DNA of 64,000 nt from PALSA-1440 sp050011195 (GTDB lineage: Bacteria > Verrucomicrobiota > Verrucomicrobiia > Limisphaerales > UBA8199). The notes beneath the pieces are model-generated. The model did not search any database and was not told the DNA's origin. It saw nothing but the letters and a program-made list of their open reading frames with translations. Location: assembly GCA_050011195.1 (NCBI GenBank), contig JBEKJO010000010.1, positions 1 through 64,000 on the forward strand. The letters are read 5' to 3'. A program made the translations under genes and the position numbers. The first letter of the stretch is position 1, and the number at the start of each line of letters is the position of its first letter. Shown piece after piece: positions 26,197-34,510 of this stretch.

Positions 26197-26538
26197 ATGG
26201 CTTGCTCAACTCCTTTGGCGAAGCTTACGGAAATGGAGGACCTGCAGCGGCCGGAGTTGGCAATCACTCCGTTTTTCCGAACGAACGCGGAATATTTAGT
26301 GCTTCGTTCTGGCAGCTCGGAGGCGGCGATCTCGAGGCGGTGCGGCTTGCATTGTAAAGCAGTGGGCGCTCTAATCCATGGTGCCGAACCGACTGCGTTG
26401 CAGATCGTACGTTTGGCTCAGTATTTCGAGATGATGCCACAGAAACTACTGATGGAGGATTTTAGGCCCGAGGGCGTCACCGAAGCCTTGGATTGGGATT
26501 TGACAGGAAGGGATCTGAGCGGAAGCAAGAAGGCCTGA
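26197..26538 (+). CDS. XRE-like helix-turn-helix protein
   Basis: 113 residues; a start at the ATG at 26233 is also possible. AEYLVLRSGSSEAAISRRCG, then KAVGALIHGAEPTALQIVRL and AQYFEMMPQKLLMEDF, fit an XRE/Cro-type HTH: helix 2-turn-helix 3 over A-A-I-S-R-R-C-G-L, and a final helix with L-A-Q-Y-F. A degraded relative lies at the other end of the element near 16380-16460. Confidence 0.55.
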   Translation: MACSTPLAKLTEMEDLQRPELAITPFFRTNAEYLVLRSGSSEAAISRRCGLHCKAVGALIHGAEPTALQIVRLAQYFEMMPQKLLMEDFRPEGVTEALDWDLTGRDLSGSKKA

Positions 26539-26789
26539 TGGATCTTGCGAAAAGTATCGAAAGGGGAGGCCGAGTCAAAGGCGGCGGGAAGTTTGTAAGC
26601 TAAACTCGTCTCCCTTCCTCAACTCAGGTCACTTGAGCAACCATTTGTTTTCACCTCGCAATCGCGGAGACGACCGCCTTCTCAGGGCCGATGGCGTTCA
26701 ACGCAACCGTTCGACATACAGCACGTCAATGTCAGTGATGCCAACGAACCCGAGGACAGCGCGCAGATACGACTCATGGAAAAGTCGGT

Positions 26790-27425
26790 TCATTGCCTGG
26801 CCCGAGCGGATTCTCGGAGCGCTGGCGCCAGCTCCCGACTGAATTCCGCGAGCAGCGCGCTCAAGGTCGTGGCGATGGCTTGTGGGTTGCCGCGCGTGGC
26901 GGGGCCGGGTCTGGTCAAGCGAGTCTGACCGATCTTTATGGGTTTATCAGCACCGGCAGCGGTGAGCCGCCATTTCGCGAGCAGCGTTCCCCGCCCTTCA
27001 GTATCCACGTCGAACTGTTCCACATTGACGGATACTCGCACTACTAACCGGTCGCGTTCAAAAGCGGAGAGATAAGCCCGGTCCGAGGCCAGCAGCATGG
27101 AGAGATTATGCGCCAACGTCTGCCGGAAGGAATGGTCCAGCCGCTCGGCCCAAAGCGCAGTTTCGAGGTACTCAACTTCGTCGGCGCTCTTGCGGACAAC
27201 CATTGAATCTCGCAGAAGATATGAAGGCATCTTCACGAACCCGACTTCAACCGAGGACTGCTGCGCTGTGCTCGAGGCCTGCTCGGGTGCCGGACCAGGC
27301 ACCAAAACGAAGTGTCGCGTTGGCACCCGCGCAGGCTTTATGACGCATCCGCCCAAGAGCAAGCACAGACTGAACATGATGAGGAGCAGGTGGAGATAAC
27401 TTGGCCGTTTCATTTCAAGCCTCAT
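26790..27425 (-). CDS. pqiC: PqiC/ABC-type transport auxiliary lipoprotein
   Basis: 211 residues; the start at 27425 overlaps the MlaD stop by ATGA. Lipobox LLGGC (Cys 27). The mature protein matches the PqiC/YmbA family: RHFVLVPGPAP, VGFVKMPSYLLRDSMVVRKS, then EYLETALWAERLDHSFRQTL and a C-terminal helix LLAEFSRELAPAL. PqiC-type lipoproteins sit at the outer membrane and complete MCE-type lipid transport bridges. Last gene of a long - strand operon. Confidence 0.88.
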   Translation of the reverse strand: MRLEMKRPSYLHLLLIMFSLCLLLGGCVIKPARVPTRHFVLVPGPAPEQASSTAQQSSVEVGFVKMPSYLLRDSMVVRKSADEVEYLETALWAERLDHSFRQTLAHNLSMLLASDRAYLSAFERDRLVVRVSVNVEQFDVDTEGRGTLLAKWRLTAAGADKPIKIGQTRLTRPGPATRGNPQAIATTLSALLAEFSRELAPALRESARARQ

Positions 27426-28399
27426 TCTTTGGGTTTCTTCCTCCCTGCTAACAAAGCGTTCGGATTGCGTTGCAGGAATTCGGCGAGGTCGGCAACAGCG
27501 CGGCTCGCGTTACCTAGTTGCTCCAGCGCCTGTGTAAGATCGGAGCCAAAGGAGTTATCAGGGCCCAGCAGGTCGGAGAGGTTCTGGGCACCCCGGCGGA
27601 CCTCGGCAAGTGTCTTCTGTGCTTCAAACAGCGTATTCGTGAGATTGTCGGCTAGCGGGTCCACGCGACCGTCAATCCTCGCCAATAGCGCCTCCGCGCG
27701 GTTCAACGTCCGTCGCAGGGAGACAACGGAGTTGGTCAGGTCCGGTGAGGCGAGAAGTTGATTTGCCGCCCCGAGCAGGTTGGTCACGTCGGCGTTGATC
27801 TGCGGAAGGTCCAAATGGCCCAGGCTGGTATCCAAATGACTCAGCAAAGCAGTCAGTTTCGCCGAAATTCCGGGCAGGTCAAGCTGCTCGAGGTGGTCCA
27901 AGAGTCGCTGCACCTGGCTGGGGATGGTCGGAATCTCCATGTACTCGGGCTTGAGCTGATGAAACAACGCAGGGGGCGCCGCCGGCACCATGTCCAGGCT
28001 CACGTAAAGGACCCCGGTCACTAGACTCTCGGCGTCCAGGCGGCCACGAAGACCCCGACGGATGTTTTCATTCACGTGGGCCTGGCTGCCGATCTGAAGC
28101 GTCTCATCGGACTTGGATTGGACGAGCTTTTTGTCAACCGCAATAATCACTGGCATGGCGTAGTCGTCGCTGGGTTGATTGTGGCGGATCAGAATCTGGT
28201 CCACCTTGCCGATGGTCACACCCCGGAATTTCACAGGAGCGCCCGGGTTCAAGCCTTTGAGCGAGCCGTCGAAGTAAAGGATGGACTTTTGTTGCTGGTG
28301 GAAAAGGTTGCCGGAACTGAAGATAAGCACTCCAGCCACGCCTAATGCCAGACCGATGACGAGGAACAAGCCGAGAGCTGTGGGATTGGATGTTTTCAT
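27422..28399 (-). CDS. mlaD: MlaD/MCE-domain lipid transport protein
   Basis: 325 residues. N-terminal TM helix (LGLFLVIGLALGVAGVLIF, 9-27), then one MCE domain (about 38-130: LYFDGSLKGLNPGAPVKFRG, VTIGKVDQILI, V-T-G-V-L-Y-V-S-L-D-M). A long C-terminal helical needle contains repeated leucines (LPGISAKLTALLSHLDTSLG). The long C-terminus is closer to PqiB/Mce-type than to the short E. coli MlaD. ATGA overlaps at both ends couple it to the ATPase and to PqiC. Expected role: hexameric channel carrying phospholipids across the periplasm. Confidence 0.92.
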   Translation of the reverse strand: MKTSNPTALGLFLVIGLALGVAGVLIFSSGNLFHQQQKSILYFDGSLKGLNPGAPVKFRGVTIGKVDQILIRHNQPSDDYAMPVIIAVDKKLVQSKSDETLQIGSQAHVNENIRRGLRGRLDAESLVTGVLYVSLDMVPAAPPALFHQLKPEYMEIPTIPSQVQRLLDHLEQLDLPGISAKLTALLSHLDTSLGHLDLPQINADVTNLLGAANQLLASPDLTNSVVSLRRTLNRAEALLARIDGRVDPLADNLTNTLFEAQKTLAEVRRGAQNLSDLLGPDNSFGSDLTQALEQLGNASRAVADLAEFLQRNPNALLAGRKKPKE

Positions 28400-29172
28400 G
28401 GTGTCGTACCCCGCCCAGATAATTCGCCGCGGGTGAGAAAGGTCCTTATCTTCGGGTCAGGGGAATGCTCACGCAGTTCCGTGGGATTGCCCTGGACTCT
28501 CACGGTCCGCGATTCGGCATCGAGGAAGATCGAGTCGTCGGCGATGGTGAAAATGCTGGCCAGTTCGTGGGTGACAACCACAACAGTGGCGCCCAATGTG
28601 TCGCGCAGTTCCAGGATCAATTGGTCCAGGTTGCGCGAAAGGACAGGATCCAGCCCGGCTGAGGGTTCATCGAAAAACAGGATTTCCGGGTCCAGCGCCA
28701 TGGCGCGAGCCAGTCCCGCCCGCTTGCGCATGCCGCCGGAAAGCTCGGCAGGATAATAGTCCTCAAAGCCCGCCAAGCCCACTAGCGCCAGCTTGAGCCG
28801 GACGACCTCTTGCCGGTCGGCTTCTGGCCAATCAGTATATTGAGCCAGTGGGAGTTCGACGTTCTCCGCCAAGGTCATGGAGCTCCAGAGCGCGGCACTT
28901 TGGAAGAGTACACCGAACTTGCGCACCCGAGCGCGGCGCGCCTCTTCGTCCGAGCCCCAAAAACTCCGGCCGTCGTAGAGGATGTCTCCTTGAGCAGGCG
29001 GCTGCAGGCCGATCATCGTCCGCAGCAGCGTGCTTTTGCCCGAGCCACTTTCACCCATGATGACGAACACCGAACCGCGTTTGACGCGGGCACTAATATC
29101 GCGCATGACCACGTAGGGACCGTAAGCCATGCTCAGTTTCTTGATCTCAATTTTGATGTCCTCGGTGTTCAT
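28396..29172 (-). CDS. mlaF: MlaF-type ABC ATPase
   Basis: 258 residues. Walker A GESGSGKST, Q-loop VLFQSAALWSSMTL, signature LSGGMRKRAGLARA and Walker B ILFFDEPSAGLDP are all intact, with switch His in VVVTHEL. The aromatic-rich Q-loop and the signature are typical of MlaF. It energises the MlaE permease for lipid transport between membranes. Confidence 0.95.
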   Translation of the reverse strand: MNTEDIKIEIKKLSMAYGPYVVMRDISARVKRGSVFVIMGESGSGKSTLLRTMIGLQPPAQGDILYDGRSFWGSDEEARRARVRKFGVLFQSAALWSSMTLAENVELPLAQYTDWPEADRQEVVRLKLALVGLAGFEDYYPAELSGGMRKRAGLARAMALDPEILFFDEPSAGLDPVLSRNLDQLILELRDTLGATVVVVTHELASIFTIADDSIFLDAESRTVRVQGNPTELREHSPDPKIRTFLTRGELSGRGTTP

Positions 29173-29181
29173 GTCCCGCGT

Positions 29182-30324
29182 TCAAATGTGCAGCGCGTTG
29201 CAGAGCACCGCAAAAATGCCGTCCGTAGCGATGATCGCAGAAATCCCTGACACCACCGCCCGGGTGGTGGCCTGTCCCACTGCGGCGGCAGTATGGCCGC
29301 TCTGGATTCCCCGGAGACAGCCAGTGTAGGCCACGAGGAACCCAAAGAAGGTGCCTTTGACGATGCCGAGCAGGAAGCTCTTGAATTGAATGGCCTGGAT
29401 CGTGCGGTTGACATACTCAGTGGAGGTGATGTCCAGCATGCTGACCGACACAAAGAAGCCGCCCGCGATGCTGATCAGGTCGGCAAAAACGCAGAGAAAG
29501 GGCATCATCAGGACCAGAGCGACCATCCTTGGCAGGACCAGGAACTCGATGGGCGACAGACCAAAGGTTTCCAGAGCACTGATTTCCTCATTGACCTTCA
29601 TGGTCCCAAGCTGGGCCGCGAAGGCAGCGCCGGTGCGACCGCACAGGATGATGCCGGTCATGATACAGCCCATCTCCCGCACCGTGGCGATGCCCACCAG
29701 GTCGGCCACATAGATGGAGGCACCGAACCGTTCCAGTTCAAGTGCTCCCACAAAAGCCAGAATCAGCCCCACTAAAAAATTGATCATGGCCACTATGCCC
29801 AACGCCTGGGGGCCGGTCTGTTCCATGACCAGAAAGGCGTCGGCCCAGCGGAACTGTGCGCGACCCCGCAGCAGGTTCACCAGCGCCATGAGGTTTTGGC
29901 CCAAAAAGGTGAAGAGCCCCAGTATGCCGTCCCACCCCTGGATCGTGCGCTCACCCACGCTTCGGAAAAAAGAGACTTTGGCTAGCGTGCGGTGCGCATC
30001 CACTTTTTCGGGCACTGCCTGGGCCAGGCGCAGCAATCGGCGCGCGCCCTCCGGCAGTCCGTCGTAGCCGATTTCGATGTTGCGTCCGCGGACTAGCCCG
30101 GCGCACTGGCTGATGAACGCCACAAAGCGCGAGTCCCAGCCGGTCAGGCCGGCCGTGTCGAATTCCACGGACTTCACGGACGGCTCCTTACTCAAGGTTT
30201 CTCGAACAACCTCCACGCCGGGTAGCGTGGGCCCCTCTCGCCAGTTGCCCGACACCCTGGCCAGCAACACCCCCGGCGACGTCCGCACAGCCACCAGATT
30301 CGGGATGGAGGCGGTTGTTTTCAT
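29182..30324 (-). CDS. mlaE: MlaE permease with N-terminal STAS-like domain
   Basis: 380 residues. Residues 1-115 form a soluble alpha/beta domain (SVKSVEFDTAGLTGWDSRFV, then LPEGARRLLRLAQAV) equivalent to the separate MlaB/STAS subunit of proteobacteria. Residues 140-378 are the MlaE permease with its hallmark GCIMTGIILCGRTGAAFAAQ and LGTMKVNEEISALETFGLSP. The ATG overlaps the upstream stop by 4 nt. The fusion places the regulatory STAS module in the permease, as reported for other MCE permeases. Confidence 0.93.
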   Translation of the reverse strand: MKTTASIPNLVAVRTSPGVLLARVSGNWREGPTLPGVEVVRETLSKEPSVKSVEFDTAGLTGWDSRFVAFISQCAGLVRGRNIEIGYDGLPEGARRLLRLAQAVPEKVDAHRTLAKVSFFRSVGERTIQGWDGILGLFTFLGQNLMALVNLLRGRAQFRWADAFLVMEQTGPQALGIVAMINFLVGLILAFVGALELERFGASIYVADLVGIATVREMGCIMTGIILCGRTGAAFAAQLGTMKVNEEISALETFGLSPIEFLVLPRMVALVLMMPFLCVFADLISIAGGFFVSVSMLDITSTEYVNRTIQAIQFKSFLLGIVKGTFFGFLVAYTGCLRGIQSGHTAAAVGQATTRAVVSGISAIIATDGIFAVLCNALHI

Positions 30325-30428
30325 GGGCTCTCCATTGCTAAATCAAAGACGCCCGCGTGACACTTCCATCGGTGCAGGCCATCCTCGGAACGAATCTGCA
30401 GGGCCAGTTCAATCGCGGGCGTGGTCAT
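30321..30428 (-). CDS. 35-residue ORF bridging hsp20 and mlaE
   Basis: From the ATG at 30428 (overlapping the Hsp20 stop by ATGA) to a TGA overlapping the MlaE start by ATGA. The product, containing ALQIRSEDGLHRWKCH, has no recognised domain. Exact 4-nt overlaps at both ends argue that it is translated, at least to couple its neighbours. Confidence 0.5.
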   Translation of the reverse strand: MTTPAIELALQIRSEDGLHRWKCHAGVFDLAMESP

Positions 30429-30859
30429 GGCGCAACCTTTTCGGGTTCGAGAGCGACGGCTTTGGCTTGTTCGGGCCTGCTGTAGGGGCGTGCCCTGGGC
30501 ACGCGCAATTCCAGAATTCCCTCGCCAAAGGTGGCCCGGATTTCTCCGCATGCGTCCGGTGGCAATGGCAACTGGCGAACGAAGGCACCAGCGGGACGCT
30601 CCACCCGCACGGGTTCCCCGCCCCGATGCCTGGGCACCCGCTGCCCGCTAATGTAAAGCCCGTCGCTACGCACACGCAGTTGTATCTCCTCGGGTTTGAG
30701 ACCAGGCAGGTCTACGTCGAACACGTACTCTTGCCCGGTCTCGGTTACGTCCACGGCTGGAAACCAGTCGGTGTCCCCGTCCCGCATTTGGCACGCGGGC
30801 ACGGCGTTTAAGGAGGCTACGAAGAGATTCCTGTTATTGCTGATGTTCTTGGTATTCAT
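30425..30859 (-). CDS. hsp20: Hsp20/alpha-crystallin small heat-shock protein
   Basis: 144 residues from the ATG at 30859. The alpha-crystallin domain spans about 30-125: DWFPAVDVTETGQEYVFDVD, LPGLKPEEIQL, V-R-S-D-G-L-Y-I-S-G-Q-R, and G-A-F-V-R-Q-L-P-L-P, ending with FGEGILELRVPR, the usual beta9 G-x-L-x-L/V pattern. ATP-independent holdase. Its place in an operon with a sigma factor, HtrA and Mla genes suggests a stress role. Confidence 0.92.
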   Translation of the reverse strand: MNTKNISNNRNLFVASLNAVPACQMRDGDTDWFPAVDVTETGQEYVFDVDLPGLKPEEIQLRVRSDGLYISGQRVPRHRGGEPVRVERPAGAFVRQLPLPPDACGEIRATFGEGILELRVPRARPYSRPEQAKAVALEPEKVAP

Positions 30860-31046
30860 TTTCAAGTCTGGATTTGAGTTCCAGCTCCAGATCACGCCAA
30901 TCGTTTAACTTCATATTTTCAGCGCCTCCATATGAGGCATACGCGGCGTTCACCAATCCGCGGAGTCTCTCCGGGAGTTGTGGCAACACGGGAGCATGCA
31001 GCGTGAAAGCGTTTGTTGGCTGGGGATTGATTCTGGGCGTTTTCAC
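30834..31046 (-). CDS. Small conserved-looking ORF upstream of hsp20
   Basis: 70 residues; starts 4 nt after the response-regulator stop and overlaps the start of hsp20 in another frame. LPERLRGLVNAAYASYGGAE is followed by LNDWRDLELELKSRLE, two amphipathic helices. No family recognised. Tight spacing supports translation. Confidence 0.55.
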   Translation of the reverse strand: MKTPRINPQPTNAFTLHAPVLPQLPERLRGLVNAAYASYGGAENMKLNDWRDLELELKSRLENEYQEHQQ

Positions 31047-31050
31047 TGCT

Positions 31051-31734
31051 TCAAAACCTTATCGTGCTGTCGTCTGGCAGGCTGACTGTGTGCCGGATGC
31101 TATGCGGGCATCGCGCTTGCGGGCGCTGTGCGCTTCCCAAAGAGGGTGTTCCGCATGGCGCAGTGGCCTTGCCAGAGTCAGTTGCCTGAATCGCAAACTT
31201 ACCCAAGGCAGAACCGAACCGCTCACGCGTGGCGAAGTTCCCAAGTCCGTTATCCGAGGCCATGTTGGTAGAAAGGCAGGTTTCATTTACAGTGTTCCTG
31301 GTTTTCGCGCGCTTCGCGCCGTTGGGCTCGAACAGGTCCTGGAGGGCGCCCATCAACTGCTGCCGGAGGTTGCCTTCCTTGCTGACGAATCCATCGGCCC
31401 CCGCCTCCTCAGCCATCGCTTTCGTAATCTGACTGTCATCCGAGGTGACGATGATGATGGCAGGCGGGTGCTCACGCTGCTTGATGTATCGTATGGCTTG
31501 TATGCCGTTGAGACGCGGCATGTGGACATCCATCAGGACCAACTCGGGCGACACCATCGACACATGGCGAAGAGCCTGGGATCCATCGGTTGCAGTGCCA
31601 ACGAGATCGAAATTGCCGGCTTCTTCCAGAATGTGAGCGAGGATTTTCAACATGAACGGAGAATCATCCACCACCAAAGTTGTAACTGTGGTCTGAGATG
31701 TGGCCTTTGTCCTATTGCGTGGGTGGGTATTCAT
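31051..31734 (-). CDS. CheY-like response regulator
   Basis: 227 residues. The receiver domain is at about 17-140: TLVVDDSPFM (acidic pair), VLMDVHMPRLNG with the phospho-acceptor Asp, IIIVTSDD (conserved Thr/Ser), and GFVSKEG (Lys). The remaining 85 residues match no known output domain and look disordered, so it may act by protein contact. ATGA overlap with the upstream Cys-rich gene. Confidence 0.88.
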   Translation of the reverse strand: MNTHPRNRTKATSQTTVTTLVVDDSPFMLKILAHILEEAGNFDLVGTATDGSQALRHVSMVSPELVLMDVHMPRLNGIQAIRYIKQREHPPAIIIVTSDDSQITKAMAEEAGADGFVSKEGNLRQQLMGALQDLFEPNGAKRAKTRNTVNETCLSTNMASDNGLGNFATRERFGSALGKFAIQATDSGKATAPCGTPSLGSAQRPQARCPHSIRHTVSLPDDSTIRF

Positions 31735-32000
31735 GATCTCGGTTCGCCTTCTCCGACCAGGAAACGAACGCTGTCCTGATAGACCTGAAGTTCGTGCGCG
31801 CGCGCGTCGTCCGGATTACGCGTTGAGTCCAAGTATTGAATCACGCAGTCGGGACAACAGAAAATCAATGGCCCCCCTTCTTCACGGTGTATCTTGCAAC
31901 AGCCCTGTCCCTCGACCGGTTTGCCGCAAACGAAACACTTCTCCCGGACGGCGCCACTGACTTGCGCTGCACGTGGTTCACCCTCATCGGCGGAGTTCAT
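31731..32000 (-). CDS. Small Cys-rich putative zinc-binding protein
   Basis: 89 residues. CFVCGKP, then GQGCCKIH and IFCCPDCVIQYL, give C-x2-C, CC and CC-x2-C clusters plus a His, consistent with a treble-clef or TRASH-like metal site. Overlaps both neighbours by ATGA. No defined family. Confidence 0.65.
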   Translation of the reverse strand: MNSADEGEPRAAQVSGAVREKCFVCGKPVEGQGCCKIHREEGGPLIFCCPDCVIQYLDSTRNPDDARAHELQVYQDSVRFLVGEGEPRS

Positions 32001-32155
32001 AATCCTGTTTTGAGTTGCGGTGCGGCCTTCACACCCGGTTGGGCTTTCGATGACGGTTCATCGGTTCGCCGATCATTCCGTGCAGGTTGGTCGTGCCAGG
32101 CGAGCGCGTACAGCACGCTGAGGACGACGACTGCGATAAGTAATAGTGGGTGCAT
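31997..32155 (-). CDS. 52-residue single-TM protein
   Basis: From the ATG at 32155: MHPLLLIAVVVLSVLYALAW is a membrane helix, followed by a hydrophilic Lys/Asp-rich tail. ATGA overlap with the next gene. Starts 5 nt after the thioredoxin-like stop. No family recognised. Confidence 0.6.
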   Translation of the reverse strand: MHPLLLIAVVVLSVLYALAWHDQPARNDRRTDEPSSKAQPGVKAAPQLKTGL

Positions 32156-32160
32156 AGGGC

Positions 32161-32520
32161 TTACTGGGAAAAGGGTTTGAGTTTGGCCAAAATGGCCTCC
32201 TTGGTCGCGGTGCCGATGATGCGCAGGCACGGATTTCCACGGACAAAATAGACCAAGGTCGGGACCGACTGAATATCGTACCAAAGACTAAGGTCGAGAT
32301 TGTCGTCCGCGCTGACTTTGACCACCTTGACCTTGCCTGCACAGGCGCTGGCTAGTTCCTGAAGCACAGAATCGAAAACCTGGCATGGCCGGCTCCAGGG
32401 AGCCCAGAACTCAACCAGTACCGGTTGCTTTGACTGCAGGACTTCCGCCTTGAAATCCTCGGCTGCGATCAGGGGCAGTGCATCATTTTGGGTATTCAAG
32501 TTTTCGGTATTCTTCAACAT
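32161..32520 (-). CDS. Thioredoxin-fold protein with SRPC active site
   Basis: 119 residues from the ATG at 32520; an open frame continues 50 codons upstream but lacks thioredoxin features. PVLVEFWAPWSRPCQVFDSV is the active-site helix region; KVKVVKVSADDNLDLSLWYD and the cis-Pro loop SVPTLVYFVRG follow. The usual WCGPC is WSRPC, so the nucleophilic first Cys is Ser. It cannot be a standard disulfide reductase and may act as a holdase, or form mixed disulfides through its remaining Cys. Neighbours are HtrA and small stress genes. Confidence 0.88.
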   Translation of the reverse strand: MLKNTENLNTQNDALPLIAAEDFKAEVLQSKQPVLVEFWAPWSRPCQVFDSVLQELASACAGKVKVVKVSADDNLDLSLWYDIQSVPTLVYFVRGNPCLRIIGTATKEAILAKLKPFSQ

Positions 32521-32530
32521 GATCAGGCTA

Positions 32531-32548
32531 TATGCACAGCCTGTGCCA
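32531..32548 (-). promoter_or_regulatory. Sigma-54-like -24/-12 motif (copy A)
   Basis: On the - strand, TGGCACAGGCTGTGCATA: GG and GC lie at the exact 10-nt spacing of -24/-12 promoters. An identical 18-mer occurs at 55495-55512. Here the predicted start would be about 2 nt before the thioredoxin-like ATG, so the mRNA would be nearly leaderless and the assignment is tentative. Confidence 0.4.
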
Positions 32549-32675
32549 CAGGGCGGACAAGAACGTAAGGCGCTCAAAGACAGCAAGTAGCGCATCGACT
32601 GGCCAGTTTCCGCCGGGGTCATAAAATTGAAGGCCCCGAAAAATCGTGTGGCGTTCGCGCGCGCTTCCATGGCTC

Positions 32676-34163
32676 TTAGTCCTCGATGAGAATGAAATGA
32701 CTGCCGCTATTGCTCCATACCCGTAACAGCGTGCGCTTGTCCTTGGCGTTTTGCGTCAATGTCGAAGCCTCCCCCGCGTTCCTGACTTCCTTGCGGTTGA
32801 TGGATAGAATAACGTCGCCGGGCCGGAGACCTGCTTGCGCAGCCGCCGAATACGCGTGGAGATCGAGCACCACCGCACCCTGCACATCACGGGGGATGCT
32901 GAGCTTCTGCCGGAATTCGCTGTTGAGCTCACCTATAATCACTCCCTGCAGCGCACCAGGATCCTGTTCATAGGCATTTCGGGCCGCCTTGGCGAGGAGG
33001 TCGCTATTGGATGCCTGGCTGATGGTGACCCGGAGCGGCTTGGCCGAACCGTCGCGCAGAACCTCAACCGGAACAGTCTGACCAGGTTTGATCTCTGCCA
33101 CCGAGAGCTTCAGTTGACGGGCGCCATGCACATCCTTGCCGCCGAACCGCGTGATCACATCGCCGACTTCGACCCCGGCCTTCTCAGCGGGTCCGTTGGG
33201 GGTCACAGCGCCCACCAGCACACCCACGACGCTGTAAAGCTTGAACTCTTTAGCGAGCTCTGGCGTCAGATCCTGAGCCTCGACTCCGAGATAGCCTCGG
33301 ATGACATACCCATATTTCACTAGGTCCGTCATCACTCTGCGGGCAAGGTCTGAAGGAACAGCAAAGCCGATGCCCAAGTTTCCGCCAGAGCTGCTGAGGA
33401 TGGCGGTGTTGATGCCGATGAGGTGGCCGGCGACATCCACCAGCGCCCCACCCGAGTTGCCTGGATTAATCGGGGCGTCGGTTTGGATAAAGCTCTCATA
33501 ATCCTCGATGCCCATGCCCCCACGGTCGGTCGCGCTGACGATCCCGTGCGTCACGGTTTGGCCCACCCCAAAGGGATGGCCGATCGCCAGCACCAGATCG
33601 CCCACCTGTACGTTTCGGCTTTCAGCCAGTGGAACCGTGGGCAGGTGGTGGGCGGCGATCTTGACGACCGCGATGTCACTCTTGGCATCAAGTCCAATGA
33701 CCTTGGCCTTGAACTCGCGCCCGTCCTGCAGGGTCACCTCGACCACGTGTGCCCCATCTAAAAGATGGCAGTTGGTCAGGATGTAGCCGTCCTCGGTCAC
33801 AATCACGCCAGACCCAAGCCCAGACTCCAGTGGGCGGTGAGAACGCCCGCGAAGCACTCGGCCTAATAGGTACCGCTGTAAAGGATCTTGCACGCCGCTG
33901 GCCAGATCAGCGGGACTGTCGGAGCTCAGGGCCGTGACGATTCGTACCACGGCAGGTGCAACCTTTTCGACCGCCGGGGCGAAGCTTTCGAAACTTCTAT
34001 CGAAACGCTGCGCTGGCACTTCATTAATCGACGCATTGAGCGTCTCGCCCGACGGCCCCGACTCGGTTGTGGAATCCAGTTGGACTCCCCGGACCAATGT
34101 CGCCATCAGGACCACGGCCCCGAAAGTCAGCAGCGATTGCGGTTTGTGAATCTGCATTCTCAT
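32676..34163 (-). CDS. htrA: HtrA/Deg-family periplasmic serine protease 1
   Basis: 495 residues. An N-terminal hydrophobic segment (11-25) serves as signal or anchor. The trypsin-like domain has the full triad: His133 (TNCHL), Asp163 (KSDIAVVKI), Ser237 (NPGNSGGAL). PDZ1 is at about 290-380 (YLGVEAQDLTPELAKEF, AEKAGVEVGDVITRFGGKDV) and PDZ2 at about 400-490 (AAQAGLRPGDVILSINRKEV). Two PDZ domains make it DegP/DegQ-like. It is closely related to the second HtrA at 55756-57318, including the C-terminus LLRVWSNSGSHF. Role: quality control of envelope proteins. Confidence 0.95.
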   Translation of the reverse strand: MRMQIHKPQSLLTFGAVVLMATLVRGVQLDSTTESGPSGETLNASINEVPAQRFDRSFESFAPAVEKVAPAVVRIVTALSSDSPADLASGVQDPLQRYLLGRVLRGRSHRPLESGLGSGVIVTEDGYILTNCHLLDGAHVVEVTLQDGREFKAKVIGLDAKSDIAVVKIAAHHLPTVPLAESRNVQVGDLVLAIGHPFGVGQTVTHGIVSATDRGGMGIEDYESFIQTDAPINPGNSGGALVDVAGHLIGINTAILSSSGGNLGIGFAVPSDLARRVMTDLVKYGYVIRGYLGVEAQDLTPELAKEFKLYSVVGVLVGAVTPNGPAEKAGVEVGDVITRFGGKDVHGARQLKLSVAEIKPGQTVPVEVLRDGSAKPLRVTISQASNSDLLAKAARNAYEQDPGALQGVIIGELNSEFRQKLSIPRDVQGAVVLDLHAYSAAAQAGLRPGDVILSINRKEVRNAGEASTLTQNAKDKRTLLRVWSNSGSHFILIED

Positions 34164-34213
34164 TTTTTCATCATGGGCGAAAAAGCTGTCGCATGGAGGC
34201 TTGCTTCTTTGTC

Positions 34214-34510
34214 TCAGCCCTCCTGCTCTCTAATCAGCCGCTGAAAATCGCGAGCAACGGATTTGTCGCGTGCCCGCAATTCGGCCTTGCGCCACTCCTT
34301 CAACGAGCCGTCGGGCATTGCCAGCGTGGCCCTGGCTTCATCCATAAGCCACTGGATCGTATCATCAAGGATCGCTATGGATTCCTGACGTGTTAGCGGC
34401 TGAAAGGGCTTCAGCGTTCTTGCCTTGGGCGGCAGGGCGGCTGGTACTGCCCAGCGTTGCGCCCTGTGTCGTTCCCAAAAACTTTTCAGGTTCATAATCG
34501 CAATTTGCAT
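34214..34510 (-). CDS. Small helical protein coupled to the sigma-factor gene
   Basis: 98 residues from the ATG at 34510 (34495 is an alternative); the start overlaps the 3' end of the sigma-factor gene (stop at 34492). FWERHRAQRW, then QESIAILDDTIQWLMDEARA and WRKAELRARDKSVARDFQRL, are charged helices without known motif. Overlap with a sigma gene raises the possibility of a cognate regulator; there is no direct evidence. Confidence 0.6.
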   Translation of the reverse strand: MQIAIMNLKSFWERHRAQRWAVPAALPPKARTLKPFQPLTRQESIAILDDTIQWLMDEARATLAMPDGSLKEWRKAELRARDKSVARDFQRLIREQEG

